From Taenia hydatigena (Eukaryota; Platyhelminthes; Cestoda; Cyclophyllidea; Taeniidae), in assembly GCA_036345935.2 (NCBI GenBank), contig JADWOT020000001.1, positions 2,761,272 to 2,825,271 on the forward strand: a DNA stretch of 64,000 nt, in the 5' to 3' direction. Both the position numbers and the translations under genes were made by a program. The notes beneath the pieces were generated by a model. The model made no database searches and was not told the origin of the DNA. It was given only the letters and a program-made list of their open reading frames with translations. Positions 22,761 to 34,329 of this stretch are shown here, one piece after another; within the stretch, counting starts at the first letter, position 1, and each line of letters begins with the position of its first letter.

Positions 22761-22859
22761 ACCAGTACTAAACCACTACGACTTCAACATTGAAGGCGAT
22801 ATTGTGAGTGTGGAAAGGCAAACGATCCGTCATGAATGCTTGTGAATTATTGCCCTTTA

Positions 22860-23239
22860 ATGATGCAATACTAATGCGCGCATCAATGAATACCCCAGAA
22901 CGGTCAACATTCCAGTCTCGCAGACAATCGTTTAAGAAAACAGCCACATTTCAGCTCATCGAACAACCAATTTACGCAATCAAATAGCCGCACATAGCAT
23001 TTGATGAATTGCGCTAACTTGAAGACGATAGCGCAACAAAAGGAGGGGCCTCCTCAAATAAGGTAAAAAACAGAGCTTAACACTGTTCGTTGTATTGTAA
23101 AAACATCAAAACCTTGCCATGTCACCTACGGCGGCACAAGCGTTTCGACTTGAGCGCACAGTAAGCGAGGCATGAAAATAAATAGCAAAACACTGTAAGC
23201 CTAAATGAGAAAATAAACATACAAATAAAGAAACGCACA
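22860..23239 (-). repeat. dispersed repeat R3, truncated inverted copy (left arm)
   Basis: It is the reverse complement of the R3 core and is cut by the TRIM element at 23240. Confidence 0.55.
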
Positions 23240-24094
23240 TGTAGTACTTTGTTTGTTGGAGCTACCGGTTTTGGTCGAGGTCACAGAGGTGGCCGTACTG
23301 CCCTAGCTGCATGGGCTGGTTTGCGGGCTATGCCAACAGCCTAGTTCCCTCTGTCCGTTACACATGTATATTCTACCCTAGCATTCTGCCTTCTTTTGCC
23401 TTCCAGGGAGCCTCGGGACGCTACATTGGTGGTAGCGGAAAGCGGACCCGACTCTATAGGGTTACTATCCCGATCTCTACCGCCTGCGGTATATTGCAGC
23501 GGTGCGAAAGAAGTGCATGTGCTACGGAAGGGCTGCGAACGACGTCCACCTCCGGCATCTACCCCTTCTCCGCGTTCTACAAGAAAGCTATTAACAACTG
23601 AAGCGACACTAGCCATGGACCACCTGAGATCGGCGTGCTAACGCCCCCCCTACGGACATACTGATGGTCGGCAGAATCACATATTCTGAACTTTGTTCTC
23701 AAGCCAAACGAAACTCGAATTGCGATGCACCGTCAAGAGGGATCACTGACGTTGGTGTCAAGCATCGCCACAATGGCGTCGAATGTCGGCAACTGGCATG
23801 GTTGTCTCGTAAGTGCTTCTTGCAGCACTGAGCATGTTGTGATAGCTGACGCGGGAGATGTACCGAGGGGCGCGTCGGAGACGACGCTCGAAGGAGGAGA
23901 ATAGGCAATGTAGTACTTTGTTTGTTGTAACTACCGGTTGGAGTCAGGGTCACAGAGGTGGCCGTACTGCCCTAGCTGCGTAAGCTGGTTTGCGGGCCAT
24001 GCCAGCAGCCTATTTCCCTCTGTCCGTTGAATATATATATTCTGCCCTAGCATTCTGCCTCCTTTTGCCTTCGAGGGAGCCTCGGGACACTACA
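23240..24094 (+). mobile_element. TRIM-type LTR element (left arm)
   Basis: Two 186-bp direct repeats, 23240-23425 and 23909-24094, begin TGTAGTACTTTG and end GCTACA or ACTACA. A tRNA-primer-binding-like TGGTGGTAGC starts 1-2 nt after the first LTR, and a purine-rich AAGGAGGAGAATAGG precedes the second, which sets the plus orientation. The 483-bp internal region has no credible gag or pol. This is the structure of terminal-repeat retrotransposons in miniature, reported from taeniid tapeworms. The LTRs differ at several positions, so the element is old. The flanking 5-mers (GCACA and ATGAG) do not match. Confidence 0.8.
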
Positions 24095-26558
24095 ATGAGT
24101 GCATCCAAAAGTGAGGTCTGCACTGTTGAGCGTGTGCCTTGATTTGTTAAAGAGTGGCGTGTTGCCACTACGTAGCCATGAAAATGATTTTAAAAGGAAA
24201 GAGTGCGTGAATAGGGAGGCAGTGCATAGCGAAAGACGGTAGGGCTTCCATAACTAATCGCTTTGTGCGGGGACATGTATGCCAAGTATGAGAAGTAGGA
24301 AGGAAGGATGCACAATGCTTAAGTACTATTGTAGCGCATCCTCCTGCTCCTTTTTCTCCGTTCTCCCTTCTTCGTCTCAATGTATGTGTTGTTCGCATTA
24401 TTCACTCGCCAGGTAATTGGCTGCGACAGAAATACACAAGCAAACTTCAAACCCCAGCACTACCTACCTTCCGAGGCTTACCAACCAACTAACTAAATGT
24501 GGAATAGTTTAGTTCTGGATACGTCGAAACTTATGGGGTAGCACTGTCAATGTCAGAACCAGTCGTTCAAAGCCTACCAAATGACAAACCGCTACAAAAA
24601 TATCTAAGAAAACTGCCCCTAATCAATTCCGTAAATAACTTTACCAAAATAAACAGTCTTTTAAAACATTTTGGCAGCAACAACAAAACGATGTCAAGCA
24701 ATTAGTTGCTACTGTAGTGCACACATGGATATCGTTTCGATTTTTAAGCGTTATTTGCACCAGTTTATCAGCCCCATTATTAAGCACTTGCTCTCAAACC
24801 TGCTCCTATTTACCTAGTCTGACAATGCGTCTGCATGTTAAATCAAACACCTAAGTGAATGAACTCAGCAACTGTTACTACTTGGTGTTTTTTATTAGCA
24901 CGAGATTATACTCACATTTGTTTTACGGTGCGATGCTGCCAAAAGTTGCTTCAAATTTGTTGGTGTGGTGCGTAAGTTGTGTTCTGCTTTCAAGTCGACA
25001 ATTTTCGGGAAAAGGAAGTTTGAAAAACGGGAAGCATTTGGTACTCATTTGCTGGCCAACATCAGCGAGTTCCTTTACGTGTCAATCTGTCTCGTTTTAT
25101 ACACAATCGCTTGCAAAAGTAGGTCAAAAAGCTAAGTAGGTTGACTGTTGAGGCATATTTTTGGCCACAATAACTAGTCGTCCGTGTGCTTTACCGCAAA
25201 CTGCCTTCAGCAATTAGGCAATGCTGTTTTGGCTGTTCGCTAAGTGCTTCATTATTGAATGAGGATGGGCCTTGAATAATGGAGTCTAATGTCTTGAGAC
25301 GAGTTGTGACCTAAGTACCTCTTTTACTACTTTCTGGCTATTTATTCACTTTCTTTATGCAATTATTTGCTAGAGTGAGTGCCCAAGAAGATCTGCAGCA
25401 GTCGCTGTTTCGACTTTCTTTCCAAATTAAATATCCTAGTCACGTTTATTTTTTTCACTGCACAGTGTTTCAAGTGGTTAATTGGAATTGCTTTGGTAGT
25501 GCGTAGGATGGTCCGTTGTTTTAATGACGATGGGTTTTGATTAAAGAGGCCTAATTTGTTGAACATAGGTGGGAGTCTATCAAACACCTGGCTTCCCTTC
25601 TTGTTGTTAGGGGCGTTGTGGACTCTGGCTTCGTTCGGCAAGAGTTAATTATCAGTATCATCTGGTGGTGCACTTGTTGGGCGAACATGGAGGCAGCATG
25701 GAACAGCTCGGAATGGGAATTGTGCCGTTGTCATTACTTTGGACGGTTTGGATAGCTGGTTTATTATAGCGTGCCTCTCTCTCTCCAAGTTTGGCTGTAC
25801 GTGCGCGGATTGTGCTGCGATTCATGAGGTTATCTGCTACGACACTGTCTGTTGGAATGGATGACCAGATAACTGGAGAGGAGTGATCGAATGTGAGTTG
25901 ATTTGATCTGCGAAATTGCGTGAGGCAATGAATCGCATTTTGTGGTGCGCCTTGACAACTACCTGGTCGCTTTGGAATGTGTCGTGTTGTTATTATTCAC
26001 GTTGAGACTGAGTGACTTGACTGCGTGACAAGTTGCATTTCCTTTTCGTACAAAAGGGTCGTTTGAAATCTTGTGCCTCCGACTTTGTTCCACTATTCAA
26101 TGCTTGCAAAGAATTTTCACCTGCCCTGATTGGAATTGGCGATGCTGTATTTATTGAGTGGACACATGCAGTATGATGTGGAAGTCTTTTGTGTTGACGG
26201 ATGCTGGGGAAAGGGGGAATGAATAGGCTTGCTTGATTGAGTCATTCACAGAGAAGGTTAGCGTGTCCATTTGACAGCAAAGTGCATCCCAAGACGGACG
26301 TTAGGAATACCCAAGTAATTCATTTACCTGATGGCAAGGTGTGGCTCTCAATTGTTGTGTGAGTCAGTTGCCTTTTTAATTGATGCAGATGCCAGCGGTA
26401 GAGTGCTTGTCTCGAACTCGAGACTGCTGCGCAAAGGGCCTTGTTTTAGCTGCAAGTAGATATTTGGCACAAGTACATGTGGCTGTGGTCAGTGTGGGAG
26501 AATGTTGCATAGATTTATGAATAAAGCATTTGTCAAGCCAACAAATCCGCCATCAAGA
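24095..26558. other. 2.4-kb AT-richer stretch without recognised gene
   Basis: It is shared with 44096-46554 in the other arm. Short frames at 24855-25139 (+) and 25363-25641 (-) are present in both arms but differ by indels. A palindromic AT-rich composition and no TGGA arrays set it apart from its surroundings. No exon chain could be built. Confidence 0.4.
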
Positions 26559-27579
26559 TTATACATAGGAGCAGCTGCGATGTGAGACACGTGGTGTGGA
26601 TTTTGTGGCCATCAGGTGAGGTGCGTTTGTGGAGGGCTGAGTCGTGTTGGGCGACAGTGCATTACCTTGACATGGGGAGTTGAAGAGGGTGGAGGGTGAG
26701 TTGGATACCGGCGGAGGGTTGAAGTTGGCTGACACGTGCACCACTTGAGACTCGATGGGTGTGAGGTAGAACCAATTTCACAAATGGATAGAGTGCTGGG
26801 GGACAAAGGTAGTTGGAGACATCATTTGCCAAATCACAAGGTAGTAGTTCATGCTCTATTTCAGTGGGAAGCGGGTTGCAAGTGGGTGACCTTTTGGCCG
26901 GCGTTCATTTAGCATTTCCACCAGGATAATTAATGGAGGAGTTGTTGCGAACGTAGTGGAGGAGCTCACTAGCAAGAAAGGCGATTTGTTCCTCATGGGC
27001 TCATTAGAGGACTGCAAGAAGGATAGTGGGATGGTTGATTGACGTCGTGTAGCCAAGTGGTCAGCACTCGATCCGCACCCTTGGGCCTACTTTCTCCTCG
27101 CATTCAGTGATGCTCACCTCCTTCAATCGGATTGCGGAGGTGGGCGTCTCGTGGTGGGAAGAGCAGAGTAGTGTGCGAATGCACGAAAGGCGTCCAACCC
27201 ACCAAAGAACATGAGGGAATGGAGAGTCAGAGACTGTACTCCCGTCGACTCGACGTATCCCTACCAAAGTTCTTTGGTATTAGTGAGTTATCCAATTCCC
27301 ATCCTCCTCATTCACCTTTTTATGTGATACGATGGAGGACATTGGGCCAAAGTGTTGCCTGGTGTGACAAAATGACGAAGAAGTACGGGTGTGCAAGACT
27401 GTTACCAGCAGACGCGACTGTTGAACACGGCACAACACGTGCCACTGATTGACATGAGCACAAACATGTCAAATGCGAAGAGGTAAGTCGCGCATTCGAT
27501 AATCGGATATGCTTACCTTTGCGTTCGAAAGCCTCTTGCCGCGCATCTTGCTTCTACGTCGCGTCTTCGTTTCTGTCAC
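26559..27579 (-). pseudogene. gene Z, left-arm copy (frameshifted)
   Basis: This is the reverse-complement twin of the intact seven-exon frame at 43044-44095. Exons 7, 6 and 5 are at 26559-26574, 26666-26855 and 26922-26999. Exon 4 is at about 27118-27260 and exon 1 at 27517-27579. Exon 3 (near 27.34 kb) has lost 20 nt between two ACTTT repeats, and exon 4 has one extra base (TTTCGTGCATTCG versus TTTCTGCATTCG). Together they shift the frame into early stops. A 12-nt deletion lies in the intron between. It is probably inactive unless these are assembly errors. Confidence 0.5.
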
Positions 27580-28010
27580 TCAATTCATCGTCAGCGTCTC
27601 CATCCCGCTTTGTTTCGTCGTCGTCGCCACCTCTGCCGCCGCCGTCCCGCCCTCCTTCTCCTCGTCACACTGAACCTCGTACACCGCCGTCCCAAAGTCG
27701 TCAAAGTAGCAAAGCAGAAGGAAATCGTAGGAATTAGGAAGTCGCCTTCACCAGATCTGTAGCAATATTCATGGGTGAGTTGGTCTTGTGTCTCTCCGGC
27801 ACGCGTTTGCAGATCACCAAGTCGGTGGCAGCAGCAGCAGATGTAGTGAAATGGAAGCAGTGTAGCAGGTGAGGCAAGACTAGGCTTGACTAGGCCGTAC
27901 CTCATCCTTTGCCAGTTCCATTCGTCTCTCCACTTGCCTCCATCTTCATTATACGAATGGTAGGTGATAAGGGGATTCATGTCCGAGACTTGATGATTAG
28001 ACGTAGACTA
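27580..28010 (-). other. possible further exons upstream of gene Z (left arm)
   Basis: See the right-arm equivalent at 42625-43043. Candidate exon with MNPLITYHSYNEDGGKW and the GAC/CGA triplet tract, which is shorter here. Confidence 0.3.
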
Positions 28011-28061
28011 GACCAGACTAAGGCGAAGTGAAGCAGACTTAGCCAGTGACCAGATCTCGCT

Positions 28062-28693
28062 TTACCATAGCTGGGATTGCCTTAACCCTTCATTTCCATC
28101 TCTCTTCCTTTCTTTTCTTCTTCTTTCAGCCACTTCACTTTGTCGCATACCACTCTGCCCCAGTTCTGTCCCTTCCTCTGTTTCTGCTTCTCCTGCACCA
28201 CTTATACCTTCGAGAGCGAGGGTGAACGCCTTGCTCCAACTTTGCACTTCATAGTTCTGTCGACCTCCCACCTCCATATCCCATTGCCAACTTCTACGTT
28301 CTCTCCTTTTAGAGTGTTCCTCTACGATGTGGTCTGCAATAATAGGTAAGAATTTGCTTTCCTCTCCCTACTCTCCCATCTGCACTCCCTTCACTCTCTC
28401 TGTCTCAGTTTGTGTGTGCGTGCCGTTGTCCACTTGCTTATTTTGCCCTCTTAGACAGTCGCCTTCACTGGTGGGAACGTGTGCGTGTGTGCATGAGTTT
28501 GCGGACACGACTGTCTTACCTTCGTCTGCAGACGTGACACGTCGTGGTGAGGGGAGAGAAGTAATGGCCAATCGCCCATTATGCATCTCACTGAGATGTG
28601 TAATAACATGAACAAATTGTCCATCGAAGCAGCGGAAGCTGTCACACCAGATGGCGACGAGTTGTCTTCTGTGTGGCCAGGATTCGGAGTTGC
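28062..28693 (-). CDS. gene Y, 3' exons (left arm), unidentified protein
   Basis: It has the same structure as the right-arm copy described at 41912-42543. Exon A is at 28520-28693 and exon B at 28062-28333, joined across a GTAAGA...TTGCAG intron. The reading frame is open, with two replacements (Gly for Ala and Ser for Ala near the C-terminus) relative to the right arm. Confidence 0.45.
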
Positions 28694-28926
28694 CTGTGCA
28701 GACGCAAAGGAAGGGGACTCATTGAACGAAGTGGTGCGGTGAGAGCGATGCTGGATGAAGTGGCTCTGGAATCCGTCATTTTGCGTTTGTGGGAGTCAAA
28801 ACTGGACACTTTCTGTCATTGGACAGTGAAAATATGAAGGAATTCCACCCTCACTCACCTTCAATTACCCTACAGACTTGCACTGATGCCCTCCCCTCTC
28901 CCCTTTTCTCATAAAAGCGTTTTTCA

Positions 28927-29118
28927 TTGAACTACGTCTTCTTGGGCACCGTGTTATGCACATTTAATTGGTTAGCGCATCGACTTTCATGGACACGTTC
29001 AGCTTCCAATGTCACAGTCATTGGCTGCTGTAGTCTGGCACGTCTAGTTTGTGAGATGGCATCCAGCTCACCTGGCTTTACAGCTGCGATGCTTGACGTA
29101 TCCATGGCAGGACTTTAG
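28927..29118 (+). other. open frame on both strands, function unknown (left arm)
   Basis: A 63-codon plus-strand frame (ending ENDING-type DVSMAGL) overlaps a 57-codon minus-strand frame starting MDTSSIAAVKPGELDA. Both are kept in the other arm (41487-41678). The minus frame is more hydrophilic and reads towards gene Y, so it may be an upstream exon of it. Confidence 0.25.
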
Positions 29119-29231
29119 ACCGCGCGGATGATCCCTTTTTCCACACCCCAAAAGACATTTATTTGCCCCTTTACAGTTGTTAATGCTAGGAGTTCACAGT
29201 TGAACATCTGTTACAGTGGTGGGTGGTAGGG

Positions 29232-29262
29232 TGGATGGATGGATGGATGGGTGGATGGGTGA
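29232..29262 (+). repeat. short (GGAT)n tract
   Basis: Mirrored at 41345-41373. Confidence 0.7.
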
Positions 29263-29339
29263 ATAAGCAACTGGTTCCAGTCTTACTGAATCAGCACTAA
29301 GGGAAATCAAGTAGAGGGTCACGTCTTTTCCTCCTGTCG

Positions 29340-30360
29340 TGTGTACTGTGCTGTGCTGTAGAACCAACTGCAGGGCAACTGTTGTTGGCGAAATATCTGT
29401 TCATATATTCACACATCCAACCATTTCATCATCTCTGGAAGTATCATCAGGGGCCGAAGGTGAGCGCCAGCTTGCACCAGCAGACGTCCCTACCAGAGAA
29501 GTCCCACACAACCACTCAAACAACGTAACTATGCGTGTGGTTCCACGGTGTGCGTGTGAATTGGCAATCTGCTTGGGAGATCAAGAGTAGGCCACTGCGT
29601 TGGCTTGCATCACCTTGCTGCGTCCTCATAAGCACACGTGTGCGGGTTGTGCATAGGAGTTCTGTTTTCTTGTGAAGGAGAGATGTCCCTTCCACTCTGC
29701 TTCATACTGCTGGCCACCTCATTCCTGTATGGCGATTTCGCACTAACAGCAGGTAGGATACCTTCTCATGCCTTACTTTCACGACCTCCTCTGCACTAGT
29801 AATTTGCTCACTTGGGGAAAGTTGAAGGTCACCACAACTCACTCATTGGCCTGCAGACAACAATCCCAGATGACAACCCTTGATTTGGCTGTGTGTATGT
29901 GTAAGAAGGCGTGGCGTATATCGGGCGCAACTGCTCGCCTAGAATTGTCAATTTTCTGAGAGCCGTGCATCGTTGGGTGAGCCCTCGATGTACTTTGAAC
30001 GGACGGAAGTGGTGTGGTGTGATAAACAGCTTCAGACCAGGGAAAGAGGAAATGGAAAGGACGCAAATTCATGCTGTGACGCACTATTGCTGCCCTTGTC
30101 CTATTCCATTTATTTCGTCTTCTGCCATCATCACTTTCCAAACCTCGTTTGGCAGATAGTGGACTACTCTAAGCAAACAGCACAACGCTCAACCAGTAGT
30201 AAGCTACTACGACTTCAACATTGACAGCGGCATTGAAGATGAGAAAACGCAAACGATGTATGGTGGATGCATAAGTCTGCGGCCCATTGAAACACCTCCA
30301 ATCAGTGCACCATCGCCGGTCTGTGGAAAGGCCTTACCAAGGTAACAAGACAAGGAAGCT
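29340..30360 (+). other. possible exon region (left arm)
   Basis: Open stretches include a frame with VVGEISVHIFTHPTISSS (plus) and one with YYDFNIDSGIEDEKTQTM near 30.20 kb (plus). The latter is related to remnants at 13.7, 22.8 and 47.9 kb. A phrase of about 25 nt (CTTGATTTGGCTGTGTGT and flanks) is repeated at 29.88 and 30.58 kb. No full exon chain could be built. Confidence 0.25.
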
Positions 30361-30799
30361 AGATGAGTTAGTTACTTTTGCCATTCGTCTAACGGCATTG
30401 AGGGCGATCCAGACTTGCTTCTTGAGTGGCAGCTGAGGTACTTACCGTCTGGAAGTGGCGCATAAGACTGACTCTTAGTTCATTGCCTCCCTCACGTACT
30501 TCACTAATTCCTCTCCTCTCCCTTTCCGCGACAGTCCACACACTGTCCTGCGATCAACCCTGCCAGAGACCATTCCTTGATTTGGCTGTGTGTGTATGTG
30601 AGGGTGTGAAAAACTGCAGACGAGGCCGTTTTTCTAGAATTATTTTTTTATTTTCCAAGAGCTGTGAATCTTCGAGTAATCCCTTGATAAACGTTGAAGG
30701 TAGGTAGGAAACAATTGGCCTGTAAGAACTGGCGGGAAAAATTTAGTCCAACTAATCAAAAGTCGTATTCCCCCTGCTTTCCCCCTTTCCCCTTACACC

Positions 30800-30956
30800 C
30801 CCACTTTCCAAAAATGCAAGGAAATCAAGAGCTAGAGCATCACATTTGGGGAAGAGATTGTAAGGAAATATAGGTGCGGTGGCAGTATTGTGCTTTTTGT
30901 TAAATCTTTTAAGAGCTTCAGCCCAGTCTTCTTCTTCCAGCTTTGCTAATAACAGC
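30800..30956 (-). other. candidate exon KLEEEDWAEALKRFNKK (left arm)
   Basis: After a TTATTAG acceptor the minus strand reads KLEEEDWAEALKRFNKK and then an Ala/Pro/Leu-rich stretch ending near LDFLAFLES. The right arm has one A fewer in a homopolymer just after FNK and goes out of frame. One of the two copies is therefore damaged or mis-assembled. Confidence 0.3.
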
Positions 30957-31053
30957 ACCAAGCCTCAGCGTTAAAGGTATTTTGGGTTGTTAGAGGTGTT
31001 GCTCCGATTGTCTCCTTTGGTTTAGGCCACAAACGCACCGTGTGGCTGACCAG

Positions 31054-31505
31054 ACGTGGTATCCTACATCGAGCAAAGAGGTAAACGTAGTTGGTGGTCT
31101 CTACTATCAGCGTCATCATCTGTTCTGCATTCGATGAAAAGGAAATTCTTGCAAAGCACTTCCATCAAACGCTTTTACCAATTCAAGCTCCTTGCTGAGC
31201 TCCCACCCCTGCTCCGACATCGTGTACAAGCAGCAGAGCCGTCGTCACCCTCATCCCCTCTCGGCGACGACAACATCACTCTCACCATCGGTAAGACCTA
31301 TTCACGGCATCAAAGCGCCTGAGTACACAACTAGCATTTCATTTCATAGTATAATGTAGGCCTGTTTCTAATTGGCCCATCTCAAGGCGACTAAGAGGTT
31401 CTGGCAGTCCCTTTGCTTTCACCTGGCCATTGCGTATTGTTCATTCGTATCTACAATCTTTTTATTACAGACAATGGAAAGCTCAGACTTCTTCTCACGC
31501 GTTAG
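31054..31505 (+). CDS. gene X, 3' exons (left arm), unidentified protein
   Basis: Three exons join in frame: 31054-31080, 31111-31290 and 31471-31505. The first intron is only 30 nt (GTAAAC...TATCAG). The second is 180 nt (GTAAGA...TTACAG). They encode VVSYIEQR, then a basic/hydrophobic segment (HSMKRKFLQSTSIKRFYQFK, LLAELPPLLRHRVQ), a Ser/Pro linker (EPSSPSSPLGDDN) and the end LTIDNGKLRLLLTR before TAG. The phase agrees at both junctions, which supports real splicing. Upstream exons were not found and the protein is not recognised. The right-arm copy is 39101-39552 on the minus strand. Confidence 0.5.
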
Positions 31506-31699
31506 GGAAAGGCAGCACAAGACCGGCCAAACAAACCCACTAATCACTCTCCTTTTCACAATTTCTTCTCCCTGCTAAAATCACGTATTAACACTTTCAT
31601 TAGCAGGATCTAGCTCCACCTAGGTGCTTCGGATTTGACTCCCTCTTACACCACTGAACCGACCACTGCAAATAGTGCTATTATAAGTAGAAAAATTGA

Positions 31700-32790
31700 C
31701 ATAGTTAATGCCAGACGCAGATGCACACAAACAAAGAATACACGTCACACATATTTGTATTGAAAAACAATAAAGGAATATATGGGCAGTTGAATGAATA
31801 GATGGATGGGCGGAAGGATAAAGGAATGAAAAGAAGAGAAAGTGAATGCACTATAGTCACGAGGTTTCCTCTATCTGGATGATGAGGTCGAGTGAGAGGC
31901 CCCAAATCAAGGAACATGGAGAAGGAGTGGGGAAGCAATGGTGTGTGGAATGCACGTTTGTGTGTTTGGTGAGCGATGAGGTGTAGAGTGATGTTATGCG
32001 ATTGTCTGCTGGGTTGGAAATCTTCTCATTATCAGTGGAACGACTGTTTACTGGTTGGATGAATGAATGGCTGAATTGGGGTTGGAGAGTTGGGTGGACG
32101 TGAGTGTGAATGGGCAAGTGGATTGGTGAATGAAGTGATAGAAGGAGTGAAAACTACTGGGAGGATGGGTTGATGGTCGGGTGCATGGGTGGATGGAAGG
32201 GTGGATTGAATATGGGAAGAAAAACGAGGCAAGAGAACGAGAAAATAGACAGATGAGCAATTAAAGAAGGGCAGATGAAATAAATGAAGGCGTGACTGCA
32301 GCTGAAGGGATTATTCGCAAGAATAAGTAGGCAGATATAAGGATATAAAATGAAAGGATGGTTGAGTGAGTACCTGCATCGATAAACGCAACACCAGCTG
32401 AATTAACGAATAAATAAAGCAAAGGGTGGACACTTGCATGGAAATATATTAGTTCCGTACAGGGTAGGATTACGTGAATAATTGGTGGAAAAAATGATGC
32501 ACGTCAAGACGATCCCACATGCGTGTATCAATTTGTGCGCGTATATAACTAAACAAATGTAAAAATAAGTGAGAGAATTGGCGATAAAATGAAACTACAA
32601 TACATCGGCTTCCATTAAAAGGAAAAAAGTCACCTCCCCATCATCCACTCCTCCCACATCATCCAAGTCCCACTCCAACACACCCCAACCATCCAACCTC
32701 ATCCCAACAAAAGCCATTCTATAACACCCTCTATCAATTGTTAAGAAATATTCCATACAATCAAACAGGCCAGGTCACCAAACGAGATTT
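31700..32790 (-). repeat. block F: downstream flank of palindrome acidic gene
   Basis: 31.86-32.25 kb matches 60.91-61.27 kb in the same orientation relative to an acidic gene, so gene and flank were duplicated together. It contains TGGA-rich stretches. No independent gene is supported. Confidence 0.5.
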
Positions 32791-32803
32791 TCTTTGACTC
32801 CGC

Positions 32804-33097
32804 CTATTCTTCCTTAAAGAACTTGGCGTAGTCTTGCTCCTCTTCCCCATTGTCCTTCTCTGGCTTGTCGTCTTTTTCCTCTGACTTCCTTTCCGACACA
32901 TCTAGCGCCTCAACATCATCGTCTTCAACATCATCATAGTCGATTCGGTAGCCCTCGTCGCCTTCATCTTCGTCCGGATTTTCTCCATCCTTCCTCAAAT
33001 CAGTGGCAGTGAGAACGGGATTCGGTCTGGCGTCGGTCCAAACAACAACAACCACCGCGACGATGAGGAGAGCGACGAAGGTGTACGATGACTTCAT
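32804..33097 (-). CDS. small secreted acidic protein, copy 4 (left arm)
   Basis: Single exon, 97 residues. Residues 1-23 form a signal peptide (MKSSYTF, then Val/Leu/Ile core, Trp-Thr-Asp-Ala). The mature chain starts [16 protein letters not shown] and is dominated by Asp/Glu, with [18 protein letters not shown] and a C-terminal [10 protein letters not shown]. It differs from the right-arm twin by one residue (Pro for Gln in DDKPEKD). The start is fixed by alignment and by a TATATAAG box 44-51 nt upstream. This and the copy at 61.9 kb form a subtype with a KFF-containing end that the 2/10/57-kb subtype lacks. The function is unknown. Confidence 0.7.
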   Translation of the reverse strand: MKSSYTFVALLIVAVVVVVWTDARPNPVLTATDLRKDGENPDEDEGDEGYRIDYDDVEDDDVEALDVSERKSEEKDDKPEKDNGEEEQDYAKFFKEE

Positions 33098-33140
33098 GTC
33101 TGGTCTTCGGTTGATGATGATGCCTTCCAATTTGCTGCAC

Positions 33141-33185
33141 CTTATATAGGAGGTTGGGTTGGCCTTGACCCATTGAATGAGAAGA
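33141..33185 (-). promoter_or_regulatory. core promoter of acidic copy 4
   Basis: A TATATAAG box at 33141-33148 (minus) and the conserved GGGTCAAGGC element immediately upstream, separated by only one to two TTGGG units. Confidence 0.6.
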
Positions 33186-33381
33186 TATCGCCAATCAGTG
33201 AAAGAGGGGAGATATATTGCGCAAAATGCATTCGATTGTGTGCATAAGTGGAATGTAATTATTTGCCGATGAATGGATGGATAGTGGGAGGGGGGATGAG
33301 GGAGGAATGAGTGATAGGGTGGGTGAACGCAGGATGTGCAGATGGGTGGATAGATGAAGAAATGAACGAATAGATGGATGG

Positions 33382-33540
33382 AAGGGTGCAAGGATGGATG
33401 GATGGATGGACGGATAGATGGATGGATGGATGGATGGAAGGATGGATGGATGGATGGATGGATGGATGGATGGATGGATGGATGGATGGATGGATGGATG
33501 GATGGATGGATGGATGGATGGATGGATGGATGGATGGATG
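33382..33540 (+). repeat. (GGAT)n microsatellite, left arm
   Basis: About 38 near-perfect GGAT units, mirrored at 37058-37210 with a different length and interruptions. The Met-Asp-Gly-Trp and Ile-His-Pro-Ser frames across it are artefacts. Confidence 0.95.
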
Positions 33541-33894
33541 GTTGAAGTATGGATACATTGATGTGTGTGGATTAGTTAATGGGTACTAGATGGATGCATC
33601 TCCCATGCCTGGATGATTGTAGGGATCAAAAGGGCTCGATTGCTTGTTGGATGGATACGGGAAGGGCTGATGAAGGTATTGGTGGAAGTGCAGGTACCAA
33701 ATCATCTTGCATATTGCTAACAAGGAAGGAAGGATACAGGATTGGTGGATCACGGATGAATGATTGCATCGATGGATGGAAGGATGTGGATGTATGGACG
33801 GATGGGTTGGTAGATAAGTGGATGAATGGATGCATTGATGGACGGATGGATAGGGAGGTTGATGCATGAGTAGGTAGGGAGACACTGGTTTCAA

Positions 33895-34020
33895 TGGATG
33901 GATGGATGGATGGATGGATGGATGGATGGATGGATGGATGGATGGATGGATGGATGGATGAATGAATGAATGGAGGGAGGGAGGGAGGGAGGGAGAGGGG
34001 GGGGAGAGAGGGAGGGGGAG
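33895..34020 (+). repeat. (GGAT)n followed by (GGGA)n, left arm
   Basis: About 16 GGAT units, then GGGAGGGA. The right arm has only about five to six units plus two expanded CCCT tracts at the mirrored place (36590-36715). Confidence 0.9.
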
Positions 34021-34329
34021 TTGGATTGACACCTTTATACGCATGGATTAGGGCGTGGATGCATACACGGTAGATGGACGTATCAGTACGGGTGGATTGG
34101 TATTTGGATGCATATGGAAAGCTCGATGAGCATTCCCATTGACACATCGATGGATTCATGTGGGCTGCATTAATGGATGGATGGATAGATGGACTTGTGG
34201 TTTCCATGACTGAACATGAATGGTGACACTTGACTGGACTAATAGGCGTGAACCGAATGAACTGATGAATGATTGCGTGACTCCATCCTGAACGAAGTAC
34301 TCTTTTACTTCAATCTTTTATTCCCTCAA

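Noticed and set aside
23341..23616. Open frames inside the TRIM element as gag or another protein
   Set aside because: Both strands are open because the segment is short and GC-richer. No zinc knuckle, protease or polymerase motif was found and the element is only 855 bp.
27591..27980. 129-codon minus frame ending in poly-Arg
   Set aside because: The Arg run is the CGA frame of the triplet tract; the other frame (poly-Thr, with DDFGTAVYEVQ) looks more like coding sequence.
33382..33540. CRISPR-like regular repeats
   Set aside because: Pure tetranucleotide tandem repeats without spacers in a eukaryotic context.
33259..33590. Long frames of repeated Ile-His-Pro-Ser or Met-Asp-Gly-Trp
   Set aside because: They are translations of a 4-bp microsatellite whose period is prime to 3, so all frames stay open. 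The lengths differ between arms.
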